Part shown: positions 42,031-50,138 of the stretch, in pieces | How the letters are laid out: each line of letters starts with the position of its first letter | Numbering within the stretch: position 1 is the stretch's first letter | Made by a program: the position numbers and the translations under genes | The notes under the pieces: model-generated | Told to the model about the DNA's origin: nothing | Databases searched by the model: none | Seen by the model: only the letters and a program-made list of their open reading frames with translations | Assembly: GCF_036010665.1 (NCBI RefSeq) | Contig: NZ_CP108581.1 | Coordinates: 193,501-257,500 of the forward strand | Direction: 5' to 3' | Source: Microbispora sp. NBC_01189 | GTDB lineage: Bacteria > Actinomycetota > Actinomycetes > Streptosporangiales > Streptosporangiaceae | Length of the DNA stretch: 64,000 nt

Positions 42031-43017
42031 TCACCGGATTCCGAGATCGTCGAGGAGCAGGGCCGTACGACGCGCCTCGCCCGTCAGCCACTGCCGGAAC
42101 TCCGCACCGGCGAGCCACATCGGCGTCCAGCCGTTGCGCTCGCACAAGCGGAGCCAGGCGGGCGAGTCCACGACGGCCCGGCACAGATCGGTCAGCGCGT
42201 CGCGCTCGCGGGCGGTCACCCCGAGAGGGGCGAGCAGGCCGGTCCAGTTCGCGTACGCCACGCGCACCCCCGACTCGGCCAGCGTGGGCGCGTCCAGGCC
42301 GGGCAGACGCTCGGGCGAGGAGACGGCGAGCGGGCGCAGCCGCCCGGCCCTGACGTGGGCGGCGACGTCGCCGCGCCCGCCGAAGGCGAGCGCGGTCGTC
42401 CCCTCGGCCACCGCCGCGACGGCCCGGGCGGGGCTGTCGAAGGCCTCGTACGCCGCCAGGCGCGGGTCGGCCCCGAGCCCCCGGGCGGTCAGGCCGAGCA
42501 GCAGGTGGCCGGGCCCGCGGTCGGGCCCGCCCGCCACCTTCACCCGCTCCGGGGTGTTCAGCAGGGCCGCCGCGACCTGCTCGAACGTTCGGTAGCCCGA
42601 GCCGGGGGAGGCCACCAGCACCTGCCACTCCCCCGCCAGCCTGGCCAGCGGCACGGTCCGGGCGGCGAACGACCCCACGTCACCGGGCGTGTCACCGGGC
42701 GCGTCACCGGGCGCGTCACCGAGTGCGCAGTCGGCGAGCAGGAGGGGGTCGGCGACCATCAGCCGGTCCGCCCGTCCCGCTGCGAAGCGGCCGAGGGCCG
42801 ACGCGCCGCCGCCCTGGGCGTCCCGCGTGATCAGCACCCTCCGGGCCCAGCGGCGGGCCTCGATGAGGGACTTCAGGCTCCGGGCGACGCCGTCCCCCCA
42901 GCACTCCGGCGGGCCGGGGACGAGGAGGGAGATCTCCCCGCGGTACGAAGGCGCCGGAGCGCCGCACCCGCCCGCCAGGGCCAGGACCCCCAGTGCGAGA
43001 ACCGTACGGCGTCGCAT
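42031..43017 (-). CDS. TctC/Bug-type solute-binding lipoprotein
   Basis: A 328-residue exported protein with a lipoprotein signal (RRRTVLALGVLALAGGC, lipobox LAGGC near 18). The fold matches tripartite tricarboxylate transporter receptors, with SLLVPGPPECWGDGVARSL near 30, GGPDRGPGHLLLG near 160 and PERLPGLDAPTLAESG near 250. An odd insertion of four GDAPGD-like repeats near 100-113 (12-bp DNA units, nt 42680-42720) is not part of the family. No TctA or TctB membrane genes are nearby, so the transporter is elsewhere or the protein has another role. Confidence 0.8.
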   Translation of the reverse strand: MRRRTVLALGVLALAGGCGAPAPSYRGEISLLVPGPPECWGDGVARSLKSLIEARRWARRVLITRDAQGGGASALGRFAAGRADRLMVADPLLLADCALGDAPGDAPGDTPGDVGSFAARTVPLARLAGEWQVLVASPGSGYRTFEQVAAALLNTPERVKVAGGPDRGPGHLLLGLTARGLGADPRLAAYEAFDSPARAVAAVAEGTTALAFGGRGDVAAHVRAGRLRPLAVSSPERLPGLDAPTLAESGVRVAYANWTGLLAPLGVTARERDALTDLCRAVVDSPAWLRLCERNGWTPMWLAGAEFRQWLTGEARRTALLLDDLGIR

Positions 43018-43121
43018 GCCGGCACCCTCCCCCCGAAGGCCCCTTATGCGGACACACTATGAGAAACGACCCCATGTCATGACATAACGGACGTTACGGA
43101 TGCGGCAATCGATGCCGGCGT

Positions 43122-43127
43122 TATCGT
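43122..43127 (+). promoter_or_regulatory. -10 box (TATCGT) of the GNAT gene, leaderless layout
   Basis: TATCGT ends seven bases before ATG 43135. No ribosome site is present. Confidence 0.45.
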
Positions 43128-43134
43128 GATCGCC

Positions 43135-43710
43135 ATGGGTTCGACGATCTCTCCCGTGGTCGCCCCCGGCGCCATGCGGCGGCTGCCGCAGCCGTCCCTG
43201 CCCGCCGGCGACCTGCTCCTGCGCCCCTGGACGCCCGGGGACGCCGGGCAGGTGCTCGACGCGTTCCGCGATGCCGAGATCCAGCGGTGGCACCGGGTGG
43301 CGATGACCACGCACGAAGAGGCCCTTGCCTGGGTCGGCCGGTGGGCGGGGGCCTGGGAGGCCGAGACCGCCGCCGGCTGGGCGGTCACCGACGCCGTCAC
43401 GGGCGCCGTGCTCGGCCGGGTGGGGTTGCGCGACATGGACCTGCCGGAGGGGCGGGCCGAGGTCGGCTACTGGGTCCTCCCGGCCGCACGAGGCCGGGGC
43501 GTCGCCGTGCGGGCCGTCTCGGCGGCCGTACGGTGGGGTTTCGAGGGCCTCGGGCTGCACCGGCTCGAACTGCAGCACTCGACGCGCAACCACGCCTCCT
43601 GCCGGGTGGCGGGCAAGGCCGGTTTCGCCGTCGAGGGAGTCCTCAGAGCGGCGCTTCTGCATGCCGACGGCTGGCACGACATGGAGGTGCACGCCCTCCT
43701 CAACGCCTAG
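43135..43710 (+). CDS. GNAT family N-acetyltransferase
   Basis: A 191-residue acetyltransferase of the RimJ/RimL-like group. LLLRPWTPGDAGQVLDAFRD near 26 opens the fold, and VGYWVLPAARGRGVAVRAVS near 112 is the acetyl-CoA P-loop (RGRGxA). HRLELQHSTRNHASCRVAGK-type residues near 140 and the C-terminal GFAVEGVLRAALLHADGWHD are typical. It may acetylate a ribosomal protein N-terminus or a small amine. ATG 43135 is preferred to the GTG at 43126, because a TATCGT box ends seven bases before it. Confidence 0.85.
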   Translation: MGSTISPVVAPGAMRRLPQPSLPAGDLLLRPWTPGDAGQVLDAFRDAEIQRWHRVAMTTHEEALAWVGRWAGAWEAETAAGWAVTDAVTGAVLGRVGLRDMDLPEGRAEVGYWVLPAARGRGVAVRAVSAAVRWGFEGLGLHRLELQHSTRNHASCRVAGKAGFAVEGVLRAALLHADGWHDMEVHALLNA

Positions 43711-43716
43711 CACGAG

Positions 43717-43747
43717 CACGGCTCGCGTCGCTGGGACGCGAGCCGTG
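43717..43747. terminator. Terminator hairpin between convergent GNAT and glmS genes
   Basis: A perfect 13-bp stem, CACGGCTCGCGTC with GACGCGAGCCGTG, closes the five-base loop GCTGG. It lies between two convergent stop codons. Confidence 0.85.
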
Positions 43748-43760
43748 GGTGCCGATGGGC

Positions 43761-45578
43761 TTACTCGACCGTCACGCTCTTGGCGAGGTTGCGGGGGCGG
43801 TCGACGTCGCGGCCGAGGGCGACGGCGGCGTGGTAGGCGAACAGCTGGAGCGGGATCGTGAGCAGGATGGGGTCCAGCTCCACCTCGTTCCTGGGCACCA
43901 CGATGCAGTCGTCGGCCGCCTCCGAGGTGCGGTGGCCGACCATGAGGATGCGGCCGTGCCGGGCCCGGATCTCGCCGAGCGTGGTGAGGTTCTTGTCCAG
44001 CAGTTCGTCGTCCGGCACGACCGCGACGGTCGGCAGCTCGGGGCTGATCAGCGCCAGCGGGCCGTGCTTGAGCTCGCTCGCCGGGTACGCCTCCGCGTGG
44101 ACGTAGGAGATCTCCTTGAGCTTCTGGGCGCCCTCGCGGGCCACCGGGTAGCCCCGGACCCGCCCGACGAACATCATGCCCGGAGCGTCGGCGTACTTCT
44201 TGGCCAGCTCCCTGATCCGGTCCTCCAGGGTGAGGATCTCCTTGATCTGCTCGGGCAGCCGCCGCAGGCCGTCGCAGATCCTGCGGCCGTCGGCCGGCGA
44301 CAGGTCCCGTACGCGGCCGAGGTGCAGGGCGAGCAGCGCGAACGCCACGGCGGTGGAGGTGAACGCCTTGGTGGAGGCCACCGAGACCTCGGGCCCGGCG
44401 TGCAGGTAGATGCCGCCGTCGGTCTCCCGGGCGATGGCGCTGCCGACGGTGTTGACGATGCCGAGCACCCGGCCGCCCTTGCGCTTGAGCTCCTGCACGG
44501 CGGCGAGCGTGTCGTACGTCTCGCCCGACTGGCTGATGGCGACGTACAGCGTGTCGGGCTCGACGACCGGGCTGCGGTAGCGGAACTCCGAGGCCGGCTC
44601 GGCGTCGGCGGGGATGCGGGCCAGCTCCTCGATGAGCTGCGCGCCGATCTGCCCGGAGTAGTACGCGGACCCACAGCCGATGATCTTCACGCGGCGGAAG
44701 GACCGGGTCTCGCGGGCGTCCATGTTGAGGCCGCCGAGGTGGGCGATGTGGAACCGGTCGTCGATGCGCCCGCGCAGGGTGCGGGCGACCGTGTCGGGCT
44801 GCTCGGAGATCTCCTTGAGCAGGTAGTGCTCGTAGCCGCCGTTGTCGTAGTGACCGGCGTCCCAGTCGACCGTGAACGGCTCCTTGGCGGTCTCCCGGGC
44901 GTCGCCGGTGAAGGTGTTGAACCCGTCGGCCTTGATGACCGCCAGCTCGCCGTCCTCCAGGTGGACGACCTGCCGGGTGTAGCGGATGAGCGCGGCGACG
45001 TCGGAGGCGGCGAACATCTCCTTCTCGCCGAGGCCGAGGACGATCGGGCTGCCGTTGCGGGCGACCACGATCTCGCCGGGACGCTGCGCGTCGACGACGG
45101 CGATGCCGTACGTGCCGACCACGCTCTTCAGCGCCCGCTGCACGGCCTCCCGCAGCGAGTCGGTCTCCTTGACCATCCGCCCGACGAGGTGGGAGAGCAC
45201 CTCGCTGTCGGTCTCGCTCTCGAACGTCACGCCCTCGCCCTCCAGGCGGCGGCGCAGCTCGTCGGCGTTCTCGATGATGCCGTTGTGCACGACGGCGATC
45301 CGCTGCTCCCGGTCGAGGTGCGGGTGCGCGTTCACGTCACTGGGCGCGCCGTGCGTGGCCCACCGGGTGTGCCCGATCCCGATCGTGCCCCTGAACTTCG
45401 CGGGCACCACCGCCGCCAGGTCGGCGACCCGGCCCTTGACCTTGCGCGTCTTGAGGCTCCTGGAGTTCACGACGGCGAGGCCTGCCGAGTCGTAGCCCCG
45501 GTACTCCAGCCGCTGGAGACCTTCGAGCAGGATGGGCGCCGCATCCTTCGGCCCGACGTAAGCGACGATTCCGCACAT
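43761..45578 (-). CDS. glmS: Glutamine-fructose-6-phosphate aminotransferase (isomerizing)
   Basis: A 605-residue two-domain enzyme that makes glucosamine-6-phosphate, the entry to peptidoglycan precursors. The N-terminal Cys nucleophile is in MCGIVAYVGPKDAAP, GHTRWATHGAPSDVNAHPH is at 75-93, and HNGIIENADEL is near 100. Two SIS sugar-isomerase domains follow, with ISQSGETYDTLAAVQELKRK near 343. The DRPRNLAKSVTVE C-terminus is invariant in GlmS. GGAG precedes the ATG. The gene lies eight bases after a small conserved gene, so they form an operon. No glmS ribozyme is visible. Confidence 0.96.
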   Translation of the reverse strand: MCGIVAYVGPKDAAPILLEGLQRLEYRGYDSAGLAVVNSRSLKTRKVKGRVADLAAVVPAKFRGTIGIGHTRWATHGAPSDVNAHPHLDREQRIAVVHNGIIENADELRRRLEGEGVTFESETDSEVLSHLVGRMVKETDSLREAVQRALKSVVGTYGIAVVDAQRPGEIVVARNGSPIVLGLGEKEMFAASDVAALIRYTRQVVHLEDGELAVIKADGFNTFTGDARETAKEPFTVDWDAGHYDNGGYEHYLLKEISEQPDTVARTLRGRIDDRFHIAHLGGLNMDARETRSFRRVKIIGCGSAYYSGQIGAQLIEELARIPADAEPASEFRYRSPVVEPDTLYVAISQSGETYDTLAAVQELKRKGGRVLGIVNTVGSAIARETDGGIYLHAGPEVSVASTKAFTSTAVAFALLALHLGRVRDLSPADGRRICDGLRRLPEQIKEILTLEDRIRELAKKYADAPGMMFVGRVRGYPVAREGAQKLKEISYVHAEAYPASELKHGPLALISPELPTVAVVPDDELLDKNLTTLGEIRARHGRILMVGHRTSEAADDCIVVPRNEVELDPILLTIPLQLFAYHAAVALGRDVDRPRNLAKSVTVE

Positions 45579-45586
45579 AACCGCTC

Positions 45587-45862
45587 CTATCCGTAAACGA
45601 TCCTCCGGAGCTGGCGCAGGGTCAGCTCCGGTGCCGCGACACGCCTTCCCGCGAGCTCGGTGGAGATCCTGGGGAAGATCTGGTCGTTGGTCAGCCCCCT
45701 CGACTTGAGTTCGCCGTGGCGGCGCCGCACGTACTCTTCCGCGGGCTCGCCGAAGTACGCCAGGACGTCGGCGACCACGCGGGCCGCCTCACCCGGGCCC
45801 AGCGAGGTGGTCCGGGTGAGATGGCCGATCAGATCCTCGAAGGGATGCCGTGCCGTGGACAC
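45587..45862 (-). CDS. Small conserved protein encoded just upstream of glmS
   Basis: A 91-residue soluble helical protein. RHPFEDLIGHL, LGPGEAARVVADVLAYFGEP, EYVRRRHGELKSRGLTNDQI and the C-terminal LTLRQLRRIVYG give a highly regular, conserved pattern. I recall close relatives next to other actinobacterial genes, all unnamed. GTG 45862 is the likely start. A TTG at 45901 would add 13 unlikely residues. It ends eight bases before glmS and is surely co-transcribed, so a role near amino-sugar or cell-wall metabolism is possible but unproven. Confidence 0.7.
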   Translation of the reverse strand: MSTARHPFEDLIGHLTRTTSLGPGEAARVVADVLAYFGEPAEEYVRRRHGELKSRGLTNDQIFPRISTELAGRRVAAPELTLRQLRRIVYG

Positions 45863-46132
45863 AGAGCAGGACCCTAACGCAGCGCGGATGCCGACTAACA
45901 AGTTTCTTGCCCGTTTTCGGGCAGGATCAGTCCGAAAGCGGCTCCGCCGAGTCGCACGGCTCGTGGAGGCGAAGGCCGCGTCGGCCGCCCACGGCGGGTC
46001 AACGCCTCGCCGCGGCCCCGGGACGCGCCGGGCGCTCTCCGATCACTCTCCGGGTGGGAACAGATGGCACCGGCACCCCCGGGGATCCGCTAGAGTTGAG
46101 CACGCGTCGCCGGGGAAACCCGAGCGATGGCT

Positions 46133-46204
46133 GCGGAAGTGGCTCAGTGGTAGAGCATCACCTTGCCAAGGTGAGGGTCGCGGGTTCGAATCCCGTCTTC
46201 CGCT
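46133..46204 (+). tRNA. tRNA-Gly (anticodon GCC), copy 2
   Basis: Identical over all 72 bases to the copy at 25512, including acceptor GCGGAAG/CTTCCGC and anticodon GCC. Flanking sequences differ. A TAGAGT box lies about 37 bases upstream. Confidence 0.97.
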
Positions 46205-46229
46205 CGGAGCCCGGACGACATCCGGGCAC

Positions 46230-46301
46230 GGGCGATTAGCTCAGCGGGAGAGCGCTTCCCTGACACGGAAGAGGTCACTGGTTCAATCCCAGTATCGCCC
46301 A
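46230..46301 (+). tRNA. tRNA-Val (anticodon GAC)
   Basis: The acceptor GGGCGAT pairs with ATCGCCC. The anticodon stem CTTCC/GGAAG has loop CTGACAC, giving GAC. The T-arm is CTGGTTCAATCCCAG. The discriminator A is followed by encoded CCA (46302-46304). It lies 25 bases after tRNA-Gly. Confidence 0.96.
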
Positions 46302-46904
46302 CCACCCCATCCCGGCACCCATGCAGTGGTGCCTCATCGGCCATGCGGGCCGTCGCCCCACCTCACAGGTAGCCCCATCTCGGGCAGCGCCTTCCCAACC
46401 GTGGCATCCAGTGGCGACGCCCGTGTACAGCCGCAGGCGCGCGCAGTGGCACGGGTCGCCGCGCCGGACAGGCGGCAGGGGTGCCGTGCTTACGCCGCTC
46501 ACGGTGCGGCAACTGTGCTCACGGTGCGGAAATCGGTGGTGCCGACGCCGGCCGCGGCAGGCGTCGGCACCGATATATATGAAACGACCCACGGTGCCGG
46601 ACCCGTTTTCCCGGCGTTCCGCACCGCCGGTACGGCCCCCGCCATGAGCACCGGCGTCGTCGATGGGCGCACCCATCCCTCGTCGTAATCATTTTCTATC
46701 AATTATCGCCATCCGAGCACAATCTAATTTCTGCAACGATCCCGCGACATGATCTCAATATTGTCTACATGGCGACATTTGTCGGCGAATCAGCCCTGTC
46801 CCAGCCCTGCCGTGAATTGCGACAATGACGACAGACGAGAACGAGGCCGCGTCCTCTGGACGATTCTTCTCCGCGTTTGTATGAATCCGCGCGATATGCG
46901 AACC
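46302..46904. other. Gene-free stretch after the tRNA pair
   Basis: About 600 bp without a convincing gene. It holds a 13-bp direct repeat GCTCACGGTGCGG (46497-46509 and 46517-46529) and, just after it, the 12-bp inverted repeat at 46538-46571. From about 46685 the sequence becomes clearly AT-richer than the rest of the window. The 3' side of tRNA genes is a common integration site, so it may be a scar of an excised element, but I see no integrase and no repeat of the tRNA end. Confidence 0.5.
46538..46571. terminator. 12-bp perfect hairpin in the gene-free stretch
   Basis: GGTGCCGACGCC (46538-46549) pairs with GGCGTCGGCACC (46560-46571), with a ten-base loop. It is followed by GATATATATGAAAC, which is unusually AT-rich here. 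It could end transcription from the tRNA pair, although it lies 237 bases downstream. Confidence 0.45.
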
Positions 46905-47513
46905 TCACCAGGACGTGACGACGAGGGCCTGCGGTGCGGCCCGGCGCATCCGGGTCCGCAGCCAGAGCAACTGCATGGCCGTCTCGGGGGCGCACCGGCC
47001 GGCCAGGTCGATGAGCTCGTCGTCCTTCAGCCCGCGGGCGACCAGTGCGACCAGGCTCCAGGAAAGATCGCATTCGGTCGCGAGAAGGTACAGCCTGTGC
47101 AGCTCGCGCAGCAGGACCAGGCCGCCGCCGTCCCCGCCGTCACCGCCGTTCCCGGTGGCGCGTGCGGGCGTCGGCCTCGGGCGCGCCGGCATCACGAGAC
47201 CCACCCCCTCGGGGCCCGCCCGCTGGAGCTCCGCCCGCGTCGCGTCGAGGATTACCGGATCCGGCACCCACGGCTCCATCCGATGCTCTGTCTGTCGCTC
47301 GCCCTGTTGCGGGGCCCGGTACCGCCGCTGGTACGGCTCAAGCCGCTCCGCGTGCGCCCGGCACTGCGCGGCCAGGCGCTCGCACACGCCGCACAGGTCG
47401 GGCTCCCGGGGATGACCGCGCCACAGCGCGTGGAACCCGCCGGACAGCTCCTGCTCCGTCCGCACCAGGAGCGCGAGGTAGTCCGCCAGGTGGACGGTCA
47501 CCGATCGGCCCAC
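46905..47513 (-). CDS. Hypothetical protein next to the molybdopterin oxidoreductase
   Basis: A 202-residue soluble helical protein. The N-terminal VTVHLADYLALLVRTEQELS and CGVCERLAAQCRAHAERLEP (two Cys and a His) are followed by a Pro/Gly/Asp-rich disordered middle. The helical C-terminus contains LRELHRLYLLATECDLSWSL and LKDDELIDLAGRCAPETAMQL. It reads like an accessory or structural protein. It is 77 bp downstream of the oxidoreductase on the same strand, so it is probably co-transcribed. GTG 47513 has GGGGAGG about nine bases upstream; GTG 47501 is the alternative. Function unknown. Confidence 0.6.
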   Translation of the reverse strand: MGRSVTVHLADYLALLVRTEQELSGGFHALWRGHPREPDLCGVCERLAAQCRAHAERLEPYQRRYRAPQQGERQTEHRMEPWVPDPVILDATRAELQRAGPEGVGLVMPARPRPTPARATGNGGDGGDGGGLVLLRELHRLYLLATECDLSWSLVALVARGLKDDELIDLAGRCAPETAMQLLWLRTRMRRAAPQALVVTSW

Positions 47514-47590
47514 CCGGGGGCGGCCTCCCCGCCGGCCGTACGCGCGGTGTCGGTGTCCATGGCCCCACCCCTCTCCGGTGATCGCGGACG

Positions 47591-50029
47591 TCAGACCTCC
47601 TCGTACCGCTCGCGTACGGCGACGCCGTGCCCGAGGGGCGTGACGACAGGGCAGACGCCCTCCGCGGGCGTGAGCTCCTCCGGGGGCGTGAGCTCCTCCC
47701 CGGGCTCATCCGGCCCGGGGGCGGCCCGCACCAGGCGCACCGCCGCCGCGGTGCGCAGCGGCTGCCGCGACACCGGGTCCCACGAGGTGAGCGTGAGCTC
47801 CGCCGCCGCCCGGGCCTCGGCCTCGGCCTCGGACCGGCCGCCGAGCCGCAGGACCACGGCTCCGGGGCGGACGCCCGACAGCCGGGCGACGGCCTCCAGC
47901 GCGCCCCGGGGCGACTCGGCCCGCACGAGGTCGCCCTCCTCCACGCCGTACGCCGCGGCGTCACCCGGATGGACCTCCAGGTACGGCGGGGCGGGAGACA
48001 GGCGCGGCGCCCGGCAGACGAGGAGAACCAGCGGATGCTCGTCGTCGGCCACCTCGGGAGACGGCTCGTAGTCGGCGGCGTGGAGGAACGCCCGCCCTCG
48101 GGGGTCGTCGGCGCGGTACCGCTCCTCACCGTACTCCGCGCCCGTGGCCAGGTCGGCCCCGAACGTCTGGCAGCGCCCCGGCTCGGTGGCGAACCTCCCC
48201 CCGGCGTACAGGCGTTCCGCGCCGTAGGAGCCGGCCGGCGTGCAGGGCCACTGCACGCCGCCGGCCCGCAGCCGGTCGTAGGCGATGCCGGTGTGGTCGC
48301 AGGGGCGGCCTCCGGAGCAGGCCTTCCACGCCTCGAACGCCGACTCGGCGTCGGTCCAGCCGACGAGCGGCAGGCCGTCGCGGTCGCGCAGGTCCATCCG
48401 CCGCGCGTAGTCGAGCAGGACGGCGAGGTCCGCCCTCGCCTCCCCCGGGGGTTCCACCGCCTTCTCGCACAGGTGCACCGTCCGGTCGGCGCCGGTCACC
48501 GTCCCGGTCTTCTCGCCCCAGGCGGCCGCGGGGAGCACGACGTCGGCGAGCAGCGCGGTTTCGGTGAGGTACGGATCCTGGACGACGACGAACAGGTCCT
48601 CGCGGGCGAGGACCTGATCCAGCCCGGGAGTCGTGCTCACGGGGTCGGACGCGGTGATCCACAGCAGCCCGACGGAGCCCTCCTCGGCGTACCTGAAGAT
48701 CTGGGCCGCGTGGGTGGCCGGCCCCCAGTGCGGGATGACGGCGGGGTCGACGTTCCAGAGCGCGGCCAGTTCGCGCACGTGTCCCGGGTCGGCCCAGTTG
48801 CGCAGGCCGGGCAGGTCCCCGGCCGAGCCCGTCTCCAGGGCGTCGCAGCCCGGCCCGCCGAGCTGGAACAGCCCGGCCCCGGGCCTGCCCAGCATGCCGA
48901 GCAGCAGGTGGAGGTTGTCGACCTGGCAGGCCGCGGCCGTGGCCTGGTTGGAGCCGAGGAGGGCCGGGCCGACGGTCGACACCAGCCGTTCGGCGGCGCC
49001 CAGGATCTCGGCGGCCTGCTCGATCCGCGCGACCGGCACCCCGCAGATCTCCGCCGCCCGCTTGGCCGGGTACGCCTCGACGGTCCGCCACAGCCGTTCG
49101 ACGCCGACGGTGTGCGCGGCGGCGTAGGCCGCGTCGTGCCAGCCGTTCGCGAGGAGCTCGTGCAGCAGGCCGTTGAGCAGGGCCACGTTGGTGCCGCGGC
49201 GCACGGCGAGGTGGACGTCGGCCTCCCTGGCGGCGGGCGTCCGGTCGGGATCGGCCACGATCATCGCGGGTGGCCCGGGGCCGAGCCTCCGGTCGAGCAT
49301 CCGCTCCCACAGCACGGGGTGGCAGGCCGCGCAGTCGTGGCCCCACAGCGCGAGCGCGTCGCAGTGGTCCACGTCGGTGTACGAGCCGGGCTGGCCGTCG
49401 GTGCCGAAGCTCGCCGCGAGGGCGGTCGCCGCCGCAGCCGCGCACCCGCGGGTGTCGCCGTCCATGTGCGGGGTGCCGATGCCCGCCTTGCCGATCACGG
49501 CGAGCGTGTAGTGCTCCTCCAGGAACAGCCGGGGGCCCGTGTGGAAGGCGATCCGGGCCCAGCCGCCGGGCGCCGCGAGCAGCCGCCTCGACCGGGTGAC
49601 GACGCGGTCCATCGCGATGTCCCACGTCGACTCGACCAGACGCCCGCCCTCGCGTACGAGGGGCCGGGTCAGCCGTCCCGGGCGTGGCTGCCAGGCGGGC
49701 CACTCGCGCGGATCCAGCCTGCCGTGGTTGACCCGGTCATTGGCCCGGCCGCGTACGCCCACCACCCGCCCGCCGCGCACCGCCAGGTCGACGGCGTCCC
49801 CGTGGGAACCGGCCGCCGAAGCGGCGGGGACCCAGCACTCGACGTCGTCCTCGGTGACGCCGTCTTCCAGGAACACGTCGACCCGCACCGGCCATGGGCT
49901 GCCCCGGCGGATGACCGGGGGAAGCGCGTCGCGCATGCGCCCCGGCAGGGCCGCGGCCAGCCGTTCCACCGCGTCGGGAGGTCCGTACGGCGTGCGCCGC
50001 CCCCTGGGATCGGCGATCCGGTCCAGCAC
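47591..50029 (-). CDS. Molybdopterin oxidoreductase (Nas/Fdh-like) lacking the Fe-S cysteines
   Basis: An 812-residue DMSO-reductase-superfamily protein. The body matches the actinobacterial nitrate reductase/formate dehydrogenase-like family: GKAGIGTPHMDGDTRGCAAA near 181-200 (Cys197 at the Mo-ligand position), GTNVALLNGLLHEL, WVPA, WGEKTGTVTGADRTVHLCEKA and ESAFEAWKACSGGRPCD. The N-terminal segment WVPAASAAGSHGDAVDLAV (66-84) has S, G, D and V where I expect four cysteines of the [4Fe-4S] site. The C-terminal TGRxxxHxHTxTxTGR cofactor motif is also missing near 665-690. GTG 50029 follows GGAGG by six bases. It may be a diverged paralogue with altered chemistry or no activity. Confidence 0.85.
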   Translation of the reverse strand: MLDRIADPRGRRTPYGPPDAVERLAAALPGRMRDALPPVIRRGSPWPVRVDVFLEDGVTEDDVECWVPAASAAGSHGDAVDLAVRGGRVVGVRGRANDRVNHGRLDPREWPAWQPRPGRLTRPLVREGGRLVESTWDIAMDRVVTRSRRLLAAPGGWARIAFHTGPRLFLEEHYTLAVIGKAGIGTPHMDGDTRGCAAAAATALAASFGTDGQPGSYTDVDHCDALALWGHDCAACHPVLWERMLDRRLGPGPPAMIVADPDRTPAAREADVHLAVRRGTNVALLNGLLHELLANGWHDAAYAAAHTVGVERLWRTVEAYPAKRAAEICGVPVARIEQAAEILGAAERLVSTVGPALLGSNQATAAACQVDNLHLLLGMLGRPGAGLFQLGGPGCDALETGSAGDLPGLRNWADPGHVRELAALWNVDPAVIPHWGPATHAAQIFRYAEEGSVGLLWITASDPVSTTPGLDQVLAREDLFVVVQDPYLTETALLADVVLPAAAWGEKTGTVTGADRTVHLCEKAVEPPGEARADLAVLLDYARRMDLRDRDGLPLVGWTDAESAFEAWKACSGGRPCDHTGIAYDRLRAGGVQWPCTPAGSYGAERLYAGGRFATEPGRCQTFGADLATGAEYGEERYRADDPRGRAFLHAADYEPSPEVADDEHPLVLLVCRAPRLSPAPPYLEVHPGDAAAYGVEEGDLVRAESPRGALEAVARLSGVRPGAVVLRLGGRSEAEAEARAAAELTLTSWDPVSRQPLRTAAAVRLVRAAPGPDEPGEELTPPEELTPAEGVCPVVTPLGHGVAVRERYEEV

Positions 50030-50138
50030 CTGGCACCTCCGCGGTGACGATGTGTGAACGACGCTCCCCGTACCCGGCGCAATGTCCTTCTGATCCCGGA
50101 TTCGCCCGAACTGACCGGTTCCTTTTCGAATACTTTCC

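Noticed and set aside
43761-45600. A glmS ribozyme
   Set aside because: The upstream region holds another gene only eight bases away and no ribozyme core can be fitted.
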